This document shows, piece after piece, positions 54,512 through 64,000 of a stretch of DNA of 64,000 nt. Source of the DNA: Lates calcarifer (taxonomy: Eukaryota > Chordata > Actinopteri > Centropomidae); the NCBI RefSeq assembly GCF_001640805.2, contig NC_066844.1, positions 1,173,928 through 1,237,927 of the forward strand, in the 5' to 3' direction. Under the pieces are notes generated by a model. It ran no database searches. It had not been told where the DNA came from and saw only the letters and a program-made list of their open reading frames with translations. A program made the position numbers and the translations under genes. Numbering within the stretch: the first letter of the stretch is position 1; each line of letters starts with the position of its first letter.

Positions 54512-55320
54512 GTGGTCAGACACTTAGGAGAACAATCTGAGTCTGTCAGAGACAAAAACAAGAACTTCAGTAGACGTAGTATTTATTTATTTACACCCAA
54601 AAACGTGGGGAAAGCCAGCCGGCCTTCTGCCTGTGTCCTCTCTGTAGTCCAGGTCCCCAGCGACCTAAAAGCTTCCAGAGCCACCAGCATTTACCGAGTC
54701 CCAGAGCGTCCGCCTGCTGCCAAGCCTTCAGCAAATCAGCTGGAGAGCCACGCTGAGCACCAGCAGGCATCATCTGCTCTTCATCCCAACTCCAAAGTAG
54801 TTTCTGTTTTTAAAAACACGCTCCTGTATTTTCTCCTGTCAGACAGTTTGCCCTTCTGTCTCCCTGTTAGTCCTCCTCCCTGTGATCACCCAGTTCCTCA
54901 GTTTTTGTTTTAAAAAGCAGCGACCATTTTATATTCAGGGACGAGGCTTCGACATGTTCACAGATATTCCTCTGTAACAGCTGCTCCTCGGAGAGCGTTG
55001 CATTATTTAACCTGCAGGTTTCTGACAGCTCGTGTGAAATAAATCGATGTTTTTGACATCTTTACAGCAGAAACAGACCAGTGACTGAATCATGTGCCAA
55101 GCTGCCAAGAATTACCAACCGCCACAAATGTGGGATTTACATTCAGCTGAAGAATTTCACTTTTACAGGAGAAAAGGCTTCTTTAATCAAAACTAGTACC
55201 AGAATGAGGTCGTATTTCATAACTCAGACGTCTCTTAAAGAATCTATATGTAAGAGTGTGAAGCGGTTTACACGTGTTTATCGTTTAACGTGTTATTACG
55301 TGTGAACAAACTGTAACGTA
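54512..55320. other. Single-copy stretch with a GC-richer 133-codon frame
   Basis: The plus frame 54512-54913 is richest in GC at 54600-54800. There a segment after 'cctctctgtag' (54651) reads VPSDLKASRATSIYRV to HPNSK, before a weak donor (AAA|GTAGTT). It is possibly an exon but with poor splice evidence and no family recognition. The rest shows nothing. Confidence 0.25.
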
Positions 55321-55324
55321 ACTT

Positions 55325-55900
55325 AAGAAATAAGACCTCCTCTGACTCAGTTTCCTGTGGACTCGCTCTCTCTCCTACAGCACCAACAGTGTGCTACACT
55401 GGCTAACATTAGCTTAGAAGTGGAGTCCGCTAACGTCAACAAACGCAGACACACCTCAGCAACTGGCTTCCAGCACAACACAATCAGCTCGTTCAGTCTG
55501 ACGTCAGGGCCGATGAAAATCCTGTTTCCTGGTTTTCCTGTTTTCAAGACGCTGCAGTGCTGTGTCTAGATGTGTCTAGTATAACTGGCTAACATTAGCA
55601 CCCGCTAGTGTCAAACTTTCAACTTTTACATTTACGAATTCTAACTTATCAGCTGCAAGTATTTCCTCTTCTCTTCTGAGTAGTTTTTTGGACTCGTTTG
55701 CGTCTTAAAAACAGGAGAGAAGTTGAACCAGCAAACAGGATTTTCATTGGTCGTGACGTCAATCTGAAGGAGATGATAACGTTAACGATGTTATACTTTA
55801 TAAATCCTGTTTCAAAAAACATTTGTCTCACATCTGTCTCCACACTTTGTTTCATCACTTTAGAGTCAAATATAATTAAAAATATAGTTTATAGTAAAAC
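55325..55900. mobile_element. Fold-back element with 55-70-bp inverted arms
   Basis: The left arm (about 55494-55556: 'ttcagtctgacgtcagggcc', 'gatgaaaatcctgtttcctg') and the right arm (about 55703-55775: 'gcaaacaggattttcattgg', 'tcgtgacgtcaatctgaagg') are reverse complements with moderate divergence. Between them lies an inverted copy of the 7226-7335 repeat. Both arms give the peptide words PMKILF in opposite directions, as expected from an inverted repeat and not from genes. Confidence 0.65.
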
Positions 55901-55919
55901 TTAAATAACAGCATACCTT

Positions 55920-56170
55920 CAGTTACCTCATCATGTAGTCGTACATCACGCGCTCGATGCTCCTGTGGTCGGCAGCAGCTACAACCAGGTGTTTTTCATC
56001 CTCCTCCAGGTGTTTTACAAGTGACATAGTTTCTCATGTTTGTCTCCAGAATATTTTAGTTTAGTTTGCTTCAGCTTGCAGACTGTGGATCTGGTCCAGG
56101 TCCTTTTTCCCTTCAGCTTTTACAGCAGAAGGTGTCGGTTGGATTCCTCGCTCGGCCATCTTCTGCAAAG
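55920..56170 (-). pseudogene. hAT (ZBED-type) BED-finger relic, second copy
   Basis: Shares with 38500-38650 'tgtttttcatcctcctccag', 'aatattttagttta' and 'ggtcctttttcc'. On the minus strand HLEEDEKHLV follows a broken finger (C..KQTKLKYSGDKH-like). A start-like MAERGIQPTPS lies at about 56160. There are several frame breaks and nothing of the catalytic region. Dead fragment of the same hAT family as at 38.2-38.7 kb. Confidence 0.6.
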
Positions 56171-56374
56171 TTCCTCCTGCTGCGTTTTGTCATAAATTAA
56201 CATTTAGAAAATAGATTTTTGACATTTATGAGTCGATTCAGAATCAGCCATGTTTCCCCTCCCGCTCCTAATCGTGTCTGTCGTTGAAAGACTTCCTGTC
56301 CCTCCGGAGACCTAACCTGAATCTGTCCCTCTCTGTGAGGCCTCCCAGCCTCTCTCCTGAGCCGGTCTCTGCAG

Positions 56375-56545
56375 CTCCACAATGGCAGCTCTCCCACACA
56401 GTCCCTCCATCTCCATCTCCAACACAGCAGGCCGGTCCAAACAAACAACCCAGAGCCCAGCGTGTCCTCCAGAGTCTCCTCTCCTGTGCCTAGAAGGTCC
56501 CCCAGACCCCCGTCTGTAAACCCTGCATACAAACAGTGTGAGCAG
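56375..56545 (+). CDS. Candidate Ser/Pro-rich coding exon, product not recognised
   Basis: Bounded by an acceptor (GGTCTCTGCAG) and a good donor (GAGCAG|GTGAATC). It is 171 bp, exactly 57 codons in phase 0/0, and open. The peptide begins LHNGSSPTQSLHLHLQ and ends PRRSPRPPSVNPAYKQCEQ, with NNPEPSVSSRVSSPVP between, typical of disordered cytoplasmic tails. A competing frame (56284-56493) is also Pro-rich, because the DNA is C-rich, which weakens the case. The phase does not fit a direct junction with 51838-51993. No family is recognised. Confidence 0.27.
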
Positions 56546-57090
56546 GTGAATCTGTAACTTTATCTCTGCTGTTTAAATGTGAGGTTATGAGCTGTGAATG
56601 AGAGACAGTCACCTCTGAGCTCTGTTTGTCTCCCTGAGGTGAGGAAATCGCTTTAAGCTTCTTAAAGCCTGGGGGGCACAGCAGCTCCTCACCCCCCCAC
56701 CACCACCACCTGGAGGTTTTGGAGTTTATTAAACTGGACTTTGCAGGGTTAGCTGTGCCAGTCACCTGGACAGACAGGAGCGTTACCGCCGACCATGTGA
56801 CACAGATTCACCTGTGTTTTTATCATTTATCCAGACAGACGGGAGGAGGATTCAGAGATAATTATCTCCTCTGTGTCTCTTTATTTATTTATACAGCTTT
56901 GTTTTTGCTGAGCATGTGTGTGTTCTCTCACAGCATCATCCGTCTTCACAGGGAAACTGTCGCCAGAGTTTACACTGGACTTTTTAAAGTTTATATTCAA
57001 GATAAGACAGCCTACATTTAAACAACAAAAAAGCACAAATGTTATGATCCAACAAATGTATTTGTGGTGTCTCAGACTCAGATTGTTATT

Positions 57091-57453
57091 CCAAGTGTCT
57101 GACAACATTATGACAGGATTCCTACAGAGACAGAGCTTTTTATTAATGAAGAAGATCCTTTTAGTTTAACCAGAAACAGCTCTATATATCACTACCAGAC
57201 TCCATTGACAAAAACAGGGATTTTACTGGGAGCTGCTGGAATACCACTGCCTCCATCTGTTAGTGTGTCTGTGTTACTGTGTGGTACTTTTACTTTTATG
57301 TAAAGTATCTGATTACTTCTTCCACCACTGAAAATCACACAGTGACACAAACACACTAACAGATGGAGGCAGTGGTATTCCAGCAGCTCCTGTGTTCTGC
57401 TCGGTAAAATCCCTGTTTTTGTCAATGGAGTCTGGTACTGATTGCCTGGTTGA
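57091..57453. mobile_element. Family E/D element with complete long hairpin
   Basis: Part E ('gtgtctgacaacattatgac', 'agagacagagctttttatta') leads into hairpin D at 57164. The left arm has 'ccagactccattgacaaaaa' and 'ggaataccactgcctccatc'. The right arm has 'acactaacagatggaggcag', 'gcagctcctgtgttctgctc' and 'tgtcaatggagtctggta'. The arms pair over more than 100 bp. The CCAGACTCC/GGAGTCTGG cores are bounded by TA on both sides. Confidence 0.85.
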
Positions 57454-57500
57454 CTGTTCAGTTCAGTCAATATATTTTATACACACACCGCAGAGCGTTT

Positions 57501-57965
57501 TTTGGCAGATTTTCCAGCAGACATTTTGACCGGTGATGTTTTCATCTGCTGGACAACAACACATGATACCGGGCAAAAGTCTGCTACTATAAACTTGGAT
57601 TAATTGCAGCCACGTCTTGAGCATTTTTACCTGAAGAAACTGAGACAATAAATGAATAAAACCCTGATGGTTCCAGGTTTCTACCATCTGAGTCCTTCCA
57701 GAAATAAACACACAAACAAACAAACAAGAGACAAAAGAGAAAAACAACTATTTAAAGATAATATTAAAGGAAACGTACACACCGGTGGGACGTGTGTAAA
57801 TAACAATAAAATACTTAATAACAGCCAGAGGACTTTAAAAGCAGCATTAATGAAATGAAAGGTAACAGCCTCTGAATTATTTATTCTGAATAAAGATTTG
57901 TCCCTGCGTGACCTTTTCCTGGTTTAATGAAGGTTAAATAATTAAATATACGTGAGACTTTTTTT
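57501..57965 (-). repeat. Repeat C, copy 2
   Basis: Partner of 54050-54511, 3.45 kb away. It is directly preceded by a D hairpin, as copy 1 is. The ends of the match are 'tttggcagat' on the left and 'gtgagactttttt' on the right. Confidence 0.85.
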
Positions 57966-58090
57966 GCCCCCGGGGCTGCTTTTATCTGACCTAGTGAATA
58001 TTATTCACTAGATCATCAACAGGCTTTCTTCCGGAACAATGCCTCTGGAGAGGAGGAGGGAGAGAAATCAAGATGAGCATGACTCCCTGA

Positions 58091-58091
58091 C

Positions 58092-58123
<32 letters not shown>

Positions 58124-58262
58124 TGTGTGTGGTGTGTGTGTGTGGTGTGGTGGTGGTGTGTGTGTGCACGTACCTATGTGGATTTGATGATTCTTGGTGC
58201 TATGAACTTGAATAATGACCCACTGTGTGTGTGTGGTGTGGGTGTGGGTGTGTGTGTTGACA
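58091..58262. repeat. Compound TG/AG/GGT low-complexity tract
   Basis: (TG)n passes into (AG)n at about 58108-58121, then interrupted TG with 'ggtgtgg' variants to about 58160, and again at about 58224-58258. Confidence 0.9.
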
Positions 58263-58298
58263 TGACTCACTCAGGGCTTTGAACCTGTATTAAGGTCT

Positions 58299-58300
<2 letters not shown>

Positions 58301-58359
<59 letters not shown>
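58301..58359. repeat. (TG)n microsatellite, longest in the window
   Basis: About 29 uninterrupted TG units. Confidence 0.97.
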
Positions 58360-58360
<1 letters not shown>

Positions 58361-58364
58361 TCAA

Positions 58365-59865
58365 GTAAACAAAAATTTCCTCTCAGGCTGAGACGACGAC
58401 CTAAAACACAATCTGTATAAAAATTAGAAATATAAAGTTTGTTGGACCAATAACAGCTGGTTTATCCTAAAGCCCGCCCCCCAGCCATAAAGGACCAATC
58501 ACAGCGCAGCAAAATTAGGTTGTGTCCAAATCCACTTTTGTTAGTTTAACAGTGGAAATAAAGGTCACAGCTCCAGACTTATGGTTCAAAACTGCTGAAC
58601 TGAATCATCTTAACTAGTCACAGGTGCGTTTTGGGCGTAACAAGCTATTAACCAATCAGAGAGCAGCTTTAAAAACCAGGTGAGCTTTACCTAGATGGAC
58701 TGATCTCTCCTCCTCCAGCTGATCTCTCCTGTTTCAGTCTGAAACCAGAAAACTGGTGCAGCTTTGCTCCAGGTTTCAGTCATGTTATCCTTCAGCCTTT
58801 TGTCTGTTCATCTGATCTTTCATCAGGTGATACTGAAATAATCTGTCAGGTGGATGTGAGATGAGCAGCAGCAGTGTCTCGTGTCACAGTCTGATGTTTT
58901 GTTGACCCGGCTGTTCACCCCGACCTCGCCCTCTGCAGACTTTAACAACATCGCCTCACTTCCTGTTCTCCTCCTCTCAGTGTTACTCTGACCACTAGAG
59001 GCCGCTGCACTCAAAATGCTAACGTTAGCAGCTCCGTGCATTTCCTTAGATTTTTCTCTGGTGTTTTCGGTTCACACAGTGAAGCCTGACAGACCTGCTG
59101 TGTCTGGTTACACTCACTAACCTGGACATCTATGTTTACTGGAGAGGTTCATCCAGCGGTCAGATGAACACACCTGACACTCAGATACAACAACACACTG
59201 ACAATCCAGTGTTCTGTACTATAAATACATACTGTAGTGATGCTGCTGCTGCTGCAGTAATCAGAATAAGAAACAGGAAGAGTTTTAAACCTCTGACATC
59301 AGACAGATGTGTAGTCTGTGTCCAGAATGACACTTTGGTGTTTTAGATTGAATCTGCTGCAGATCGCTCTGTTCATTCATTTCATGATGATGATTGTTGG
59401 GGCGGCGTCGGTAATCACGACGGTGATAACGTCGACTGTGACAGTGATGATGATGAAGAAGGCAGTAATGGTAATAACAATGGATGAAGGAGGCGAGCTG
59501 TTAGAGCTGAGAGTCTGTTTACTCCTGCAGAGAATAAACGTCTTTTTTAACCTGTAACAGGAAGAAAACTGAACCTCACACTGAGACAGGATGTAGCTCT
59601 GTGCTCTGACTACATTCAACAGCGTGTGTTGGAAATCATACACACTGTGGTTTTGAGTGAAATGTCTCTATCAGATGGATTGCGATTTGTTTTTCCTCCC
59701 AGATGAACTGAGATAACTCTGATGCTCCTTTATTTTCTTTATCAGGTCAGTCAGGGAACGTTAGCATGCTAACACGCTACGCTAAGCTGGATCTGGTTTT
59801 GCCTGTCCAGTGTAGGAGCTTAAACCGGTTTGATGTGAACTGGTTTCACTTTCTATCACTAATTT
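58365..59865. other. Non-coding stretch, no gene supported
   Basis: A GAT-rich patch at about 59385-59465 gives Met/Ile/Val-rich chance frames on both strands. A (GCT)n run lies near 59242-59255. No exon. Confidence 0.4.
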
Positions 59866-59867
59866 TA

Positions 59868-60143
59868 GGTCGACTGGTGAGTTTTCATGTTAACGTCCCC
59901 GACAACCTCTGTAGTCTCATTTAGACACTCGTTAGCAACCGCCTTTTTTAAGACACGTAAAAGCTTCAAACATCAGGAGTGGGGGATTTACTGACCCATT
60001 TTATGTCGGAGAATCAAACCTGAAAATGTCTTGAGCTTGTGTTAAAACCACAGACCTTATTTCAGACATTTAACCAGAAACACACTGACAACAGGAAGTG
60101 CTAACATGCTAACTTACTTCCTGGTTTTAGGATCAATCCTGCG
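59868..60143 (+). repeat. Family B dispersed repeat, complete copy
   Basis: Includes the outer left end 'gactggtgagttttcatgtt' and 'aacgtccccgacaacctctg' and the right end 'taacatgctaacttacttcc', 'tggttttaggatcaatcctg'. It is the best reference copy for the family. Confidence 0.87.
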
Positions 60144-60539
60144 CCTCTCTTTAAAGATGCTAGATGAGTTGCATTATGGGAAATGTAGGATTCCTGGTTG
60201 ACTCACTCTAGGGAGTCAAAGTCAGGATATCTCAGCCTCTGCAACATCAGGTTCGACCTTTGTTTTTAAACCACTTTAGGACAATAATTTATGTTTGATT
60301 AACAACTTCATCCCTGACTCACGTTACTGTACATTTAATACGTCCATACGTCCGTTTCTAAAGCGATGTCAGAGGTGAATTTTGATCGTTTACAACCAGA
60401 GCACCGGTCTTTGTCGTTTTCTCCCTCACCTCCATGAGTCCCAGTGATGTTTACTTTCAGGGTTTGGTATTTTCTCTCGGTGTGTCCCGTACAGTGACTG
60501 ATCTCTGTTGTTGCCATGACGTCAGCAGCTTTATCTCAG

Positions 60540-60860
60540 TGTTTATTCGCCTCCATGTTTGTGTCTCATGATCCCTCTCTCTTTTTTTATTCCCCTCTGT
60601 TTCCTCCTCATCCCTCCACCTCCACCTCCTCTTCTTCCCTCCTGACTGGGGATTTCAGTTCGGCCTTGAGCGGTGATTTGGATTCCCATAGGGCCGTGCG
60701 GTATTAGGAGTGTCTTTGAAGCCCGCCCTCCCCCCTCCACCCATCTTGAAAGCCGTTATCCTCATATTAAACATTGTTATGGAGCCACCGTGGCCTTGAT
60801 GTGGTGACCAACCTTGACTCTTTGATTTAATCCATCGTTGGTTGATCACACGCCACGTCC
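60540..60860. promoter_or_regulatory. Pyrimidine tract followed by candidate conserved block
   Basis: 60565-60645 is C/T-rich. 60650-60850 is complex and single-copy ('gatttggattcccatagggc', 'cgtgcggtattaggagtgtc', 'ttatcctcatattaaacatt', 'gccaccgtggccttgatgtg'). No splice-bounded frame. Confidence 0.28.
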
Positions 60861-61231
60861 TCGTGCACGCCGTGTCTTCTCTTAACGCCTCCATGCACGC
60901 ACATCCACCTTTGCGCAATCCTCACACACAATAACACGCACGCACACACACTTCAAAGTGAATTAGGTTCAACAGACTTAACACTTAACGGCTTCAAAGG
61001 AGAAGAGGATGATGTTTTGCATGAGACAAACTTTTATTGAACTTCATAGTTTGACGTCTGCTCTTTTTAATTTCCCTCCTCTCAGAGATGTGAGGTGACA
61101 GGGTTCAGATCCTTCTCTTTTCCACCTAAACGCTCTGACCCCTCCGCAGGTCAAAACAGATTTATAAATTAGATAAAAAGCACAAGTCATGTTTTAGAAA
61201 CGGTTAGTATCGTTCTTGCTCTGCATAACTG

Positions 61232-61385
61232 TGGTTGTTCAGGTTGGATCTCCCTCTAACTGAGTGAGAGTCAGCAGCTTAAACTGCTGGAATCAGACCA
61301 GAGAATTCAGAGTGAAGCTGAACTGGAGATCAGTTAAAAACCAGCGTTCATCTCTGAGATCCAGGAAACTGACGCAGATATCAAG
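61232..61385 (-). repeat. Family H dispersed repeat, copy 2
   Basis: Inverse of 10292-10460: 'ttcaggttggatctccctct', 'agcagcttaaactgctggaa' and 'tctgagatccaggaaactga'. Confidence 0.7.
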
Positions 61386-61389
61386 AATT

Positions 61390-63545
61390 AGAAACAGAGT
61401 TTGGTCTGTTTGTTTCAGCCGCAGCACTTGACAGAAGCTGGGAATCATGGGTAATAGGCTCTGTTTTCTGTTGATGAAAACCACTGAACTGATTTCACTT
61501 ATAACATTGTCAGACTCACGATGGACAGGATTCTTCATCTCTGCCAAAATCTGGTGTTTAGTTTACCCACAATTCCAGAGGACTACATTAGCTCGACCAC
61601 ACAGATCAGGGTGTGTTATGCTAACAGAAGCTAATTTATCCTGGAGGCTGCAGCAGAGATGAAGTCTGACTTTTCAAATCTTCAGCCCCAACAAACATCA
61701 ACTCAGCTCTCATCTCCTGAGAACATTTACCAGACCTTCATTCTACTTTTTTTTAACACAGTACACAGTCGTACTTTCTGGCACCCATAGCTGTTAGGTT
61801 CGTCTTGGCTAGCTCGTCTGTTCCAGGTTATTTTTTTGGTCTTTCTGGAGGAGTAAGGCTGTCTAAAATCTTACATCCCAAACCAGTGTATTAATAGTTT
61901 ATATATAATGATGAAATAAAGGGACTGTTTCTTTTTTACATGCACTCAAAAAAGAATGGTACTCATTCATATTTGATTATTTTTCTCCTTTTATTTAGAA
62001 CTTCTGGGCAAATGTTTAAGAATGTAAAGACATAAAATATTAATGTATAAAATATAAAACACTTTGCAAAAACAAATTATTTCAGGTCCAACTTAAAATA
62101 TTGCTATAGAAAATACCCAATGTAAACATTGTACTTTAAAGTCTTAACTGTAGAGGCTCGCAACATAAATATATTAAATATAACAAGAAATAAAACTGGA
62201 CTTTTGTTCTTAGACTTTGTTGTTTGGACTTCCAGATGTTTGGCAAACACATCTCGAGCCTTTCACAATCTTACTTGTCACCAAACCTTATGAAAATATG
62301 TCACGTCTTAAAAAGTAGAGGTCCACATTCAGGTAAAAACCATCGTTAGGCTTCAAAGTGTCATTAATAAGAATAATTTAGTCTGGGCAGATTTCATCAG
62401 CTCTTGACTTGATTTTCAAACGTTTGAACAAAACTAAGCCAAAAGAAATTAAAGCTGTCTCAGGGTGCAGAGCAGACAGGACGTGCCACACTGGAAATAA
62501 TAACTTTAATGATAATGAGATTTAGTGTAGTACTCTCACAATAATATATCTTTGTGGAGTACCTGGAAATATGTCGAGAGCAGCTCACAGGAGCATTAAA
62601 ATGTAACACCAGAAGTCATTATAACAATTTATTAGAACAAATCCATTATAAATCCTCATAATTTTCACCAGGGTGTTAACAGACGGCCCGAGGAGTTCAG
62701 AGAACAGTGGAGCTGAAACGACAAATTCACACTGGAGGGGACGACTCGCACATGTCGGATTTTCACATTAAATTTAGCAATTTCACAGTGAAATTTATTG
62801 TGACATAAACATAAGCATAAATACCAACGTACGTCGGGTGTGCTGCAAGGAATGCTGGGTCCTCTGACTCCCCGATGTGTCGAACAATTAGCTCCTCAGC
62901 AGCTCTCTACAGCTCTCAGGGTTACTCGCTCACCTCGCTCTGACGTTTGTGATTCTCTATCGATCCAGTAAAGGTTTTTCTTTTCTTTTTATTTTCCTCC
63001 ACTGGTCAAAGCTCGGGGTCGGCCACAGACGGAGCCAGCAGGGACCAGTTTCTGTCAAAACAGGAAGGTTGAACTCTGCCCCTCTGGCTGGAAACAGTCT
63101 CACATTCACCGGCTCTCAATCACCTGCCGTTATGACTCAAAGGTCTGCAGGTGATATCACCAGGTCTTTCTTAATATGAGCTCTGGAGCTTTCTTGGAAC
63201 AGGATCTCAAACTGGACGGATCGACTAAAAAACTCTGACTAGATTAGAGGCTGTAGATCTCTTTGGTTTCTATCGTTCCCTCACAGTGTTTGAATTATGA
63301 CGGAGCCAAATGAACACCAAATAACAAAAGTTCGACTTTGGACCGGACATATTCAAGTCAAGTCAACCGTGAAAACAACACTTCATATCGGACAAGAAAC
63401 ACGGTCCGCCAACAAGTCCTCCAAACTAAACGATGAACAGGTGGCACGTTCCTACCCTCAGATACGACCCACGCCAGGTGTTACCTTGTGTTTGTTTTTT
63501 TTCTTTAAGGAGAACAGTTTCTAATCCACAGTTATTCTACATCTG
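61390..63545. other. AT-rich non-coding stretch, no gene supported
   Basis: 61900-62600 is very AT-rich. At 63225-63240 'ctaaaaaactctgactagat' repeats words seen near 755. Frames of up to 84 codons carry no family pattern. Confidence 0.4.
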
Positions 63546-63547
63546 TA

Positions 63548-63835
63548 AGTAGGGTTACAAAATTCTGTGAGTTTTCAAAGTTGGAAACTTTCTATGGGAA
63601 TTAATGGGAGTAACCTGGAAATCAGCTAAACTGCAGGACTTAAATATAGTTGAAAAAAAAATCCTACCTGAAGCCACAGTGAGCCCACAGACGACATCCA
63701 GTCAGTCAGATTGGATCAGATTCCTGGGCTCTATGTATTTGATCTGTGATATTAAAGTTGAACCAGAAACAAAATACATCTACGTGTGTTTATACAGCAG
63801 CTAGCTGCTAAATCAGAGATGCTACCTGATGTCGC
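63548..63835. mobile_element. hAT-like non-autonomous element, second copy
   Basis: Starts 'tagggttacaaaattctgtg', then 'tcaaagttggaaactttcta' and 'tgggaattaatggga', the same family as 11150-11735. 'cagctagctgctaaatcaga' near the right is the inverse of a word inside that copy. It has no transposase; the right end is not clear. Confidence 0.6.
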
Positions 63836-64000
63836 CATTTTCATTTGATTTGTAGTTTGCATGTGCGTGTAATACGTAGACGATGATCTATTATACATTG
63901 ATGTCCTCTGAGCTGAGTGTAAATGAAAACACTGACAACAGTCCTGACTTTTCATGTGAGGCCTTGGACTGGTTGAAAACAGATCAGAGGCTGAAGAAGC

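Noticed and set aside
54651..54800. GC-rich open segment after 'cctctctgtag', possible exon
   Set aside because: The donor is weak and the peptide is not recognised; kept only as a note in the stretch description.
1..64000. CRISPR arrays, bacterial operons, phage or integron features
   Set aside because: No regularly spaced short repeats, no Shine-Dalgarno-led gene strings, and repeat content is clearly vertebrate.
1..64000. Endogenous retrovirus or LTR retrotransposon
   Set aside because: No paired long terminal repeats with primer binding site, and no protease, integrase or retroviral polymerase motifs were seen.

Overview
The window is vertebrate nuclear DNA. It looks like a ray-finned fish and most likely a percomorph, because many of its interspersed repeats are families I recognise from percomorph genomes. 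These include Tc1/mariner, hAT, RTE-like LINE and Penelope-like relics, the MITE whose ends read 'gttagcttagcttagc', the 'aggtcaaaggtcac' repeat, and SINE-type tails with 'gctttggataaaag'. It is AT-rich, full of CA/TG microsatellites, and has no bacterial-style gene packing. I see no rRNA, tRNA, CRISPR array, operon or complete multi-exon gene. Nearly all open frames of 60-180 codons look like chance or low-complexity frames, so few are listed.

Layout. 0-6 kb: hAT transposase relic (minus), Tc1 3' relic, a (CA)n tract, a CNE-like block, an RTE-type LINE 3' end and a SINE/L2-type tail. 6-15 kb: local duplications, long CA repeats, a degraded Penelope tail, a hAT-like non-autonomous element and a 746-bp MITE. 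15-32 kb: a small MITE, several copies of two dispersed families (called A and B here), a long hairpin element, a Tc1 transposase split by nested insertions, TIR family F and more microsatellites. 32-46 kb: hAT-like pieces, an internally deleted Penelope-like element with target-site repeats, a BED-finger hAT relic, long pyrimidine and purine tracts, and single-copy blocks at 41-44 kb that look like conserved non-coding elements. 46-64 kb: A/B copies, common fish repeats, the best exon candidates (51838-51993, 52925-53023, 56375-56545), a duplicated 460-bp block with its hairpin, a fold-back element and the largest microsatellite cluster.

No set of genes working together can be shown. The most economical reading is an intergenic region or long intron(s) of a fish gene, colonised by old and often nested transposons, with some probable regulatory islands. 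The exon candidates have correct splice-site form and open frames, but I do not recognise their protein. No previously undescribed system is convincingly present. The items most worth checking are the exon candidates, the hairpin/duplication pair at 54.0 and 57.5 kb, the nested insertion inside the Tc1 transposase, the Penelope element with target repeats, and the perfect 17-bp inverted repeat written into the LINE. Family assignments come from recalled consensus features and were not checked by search.
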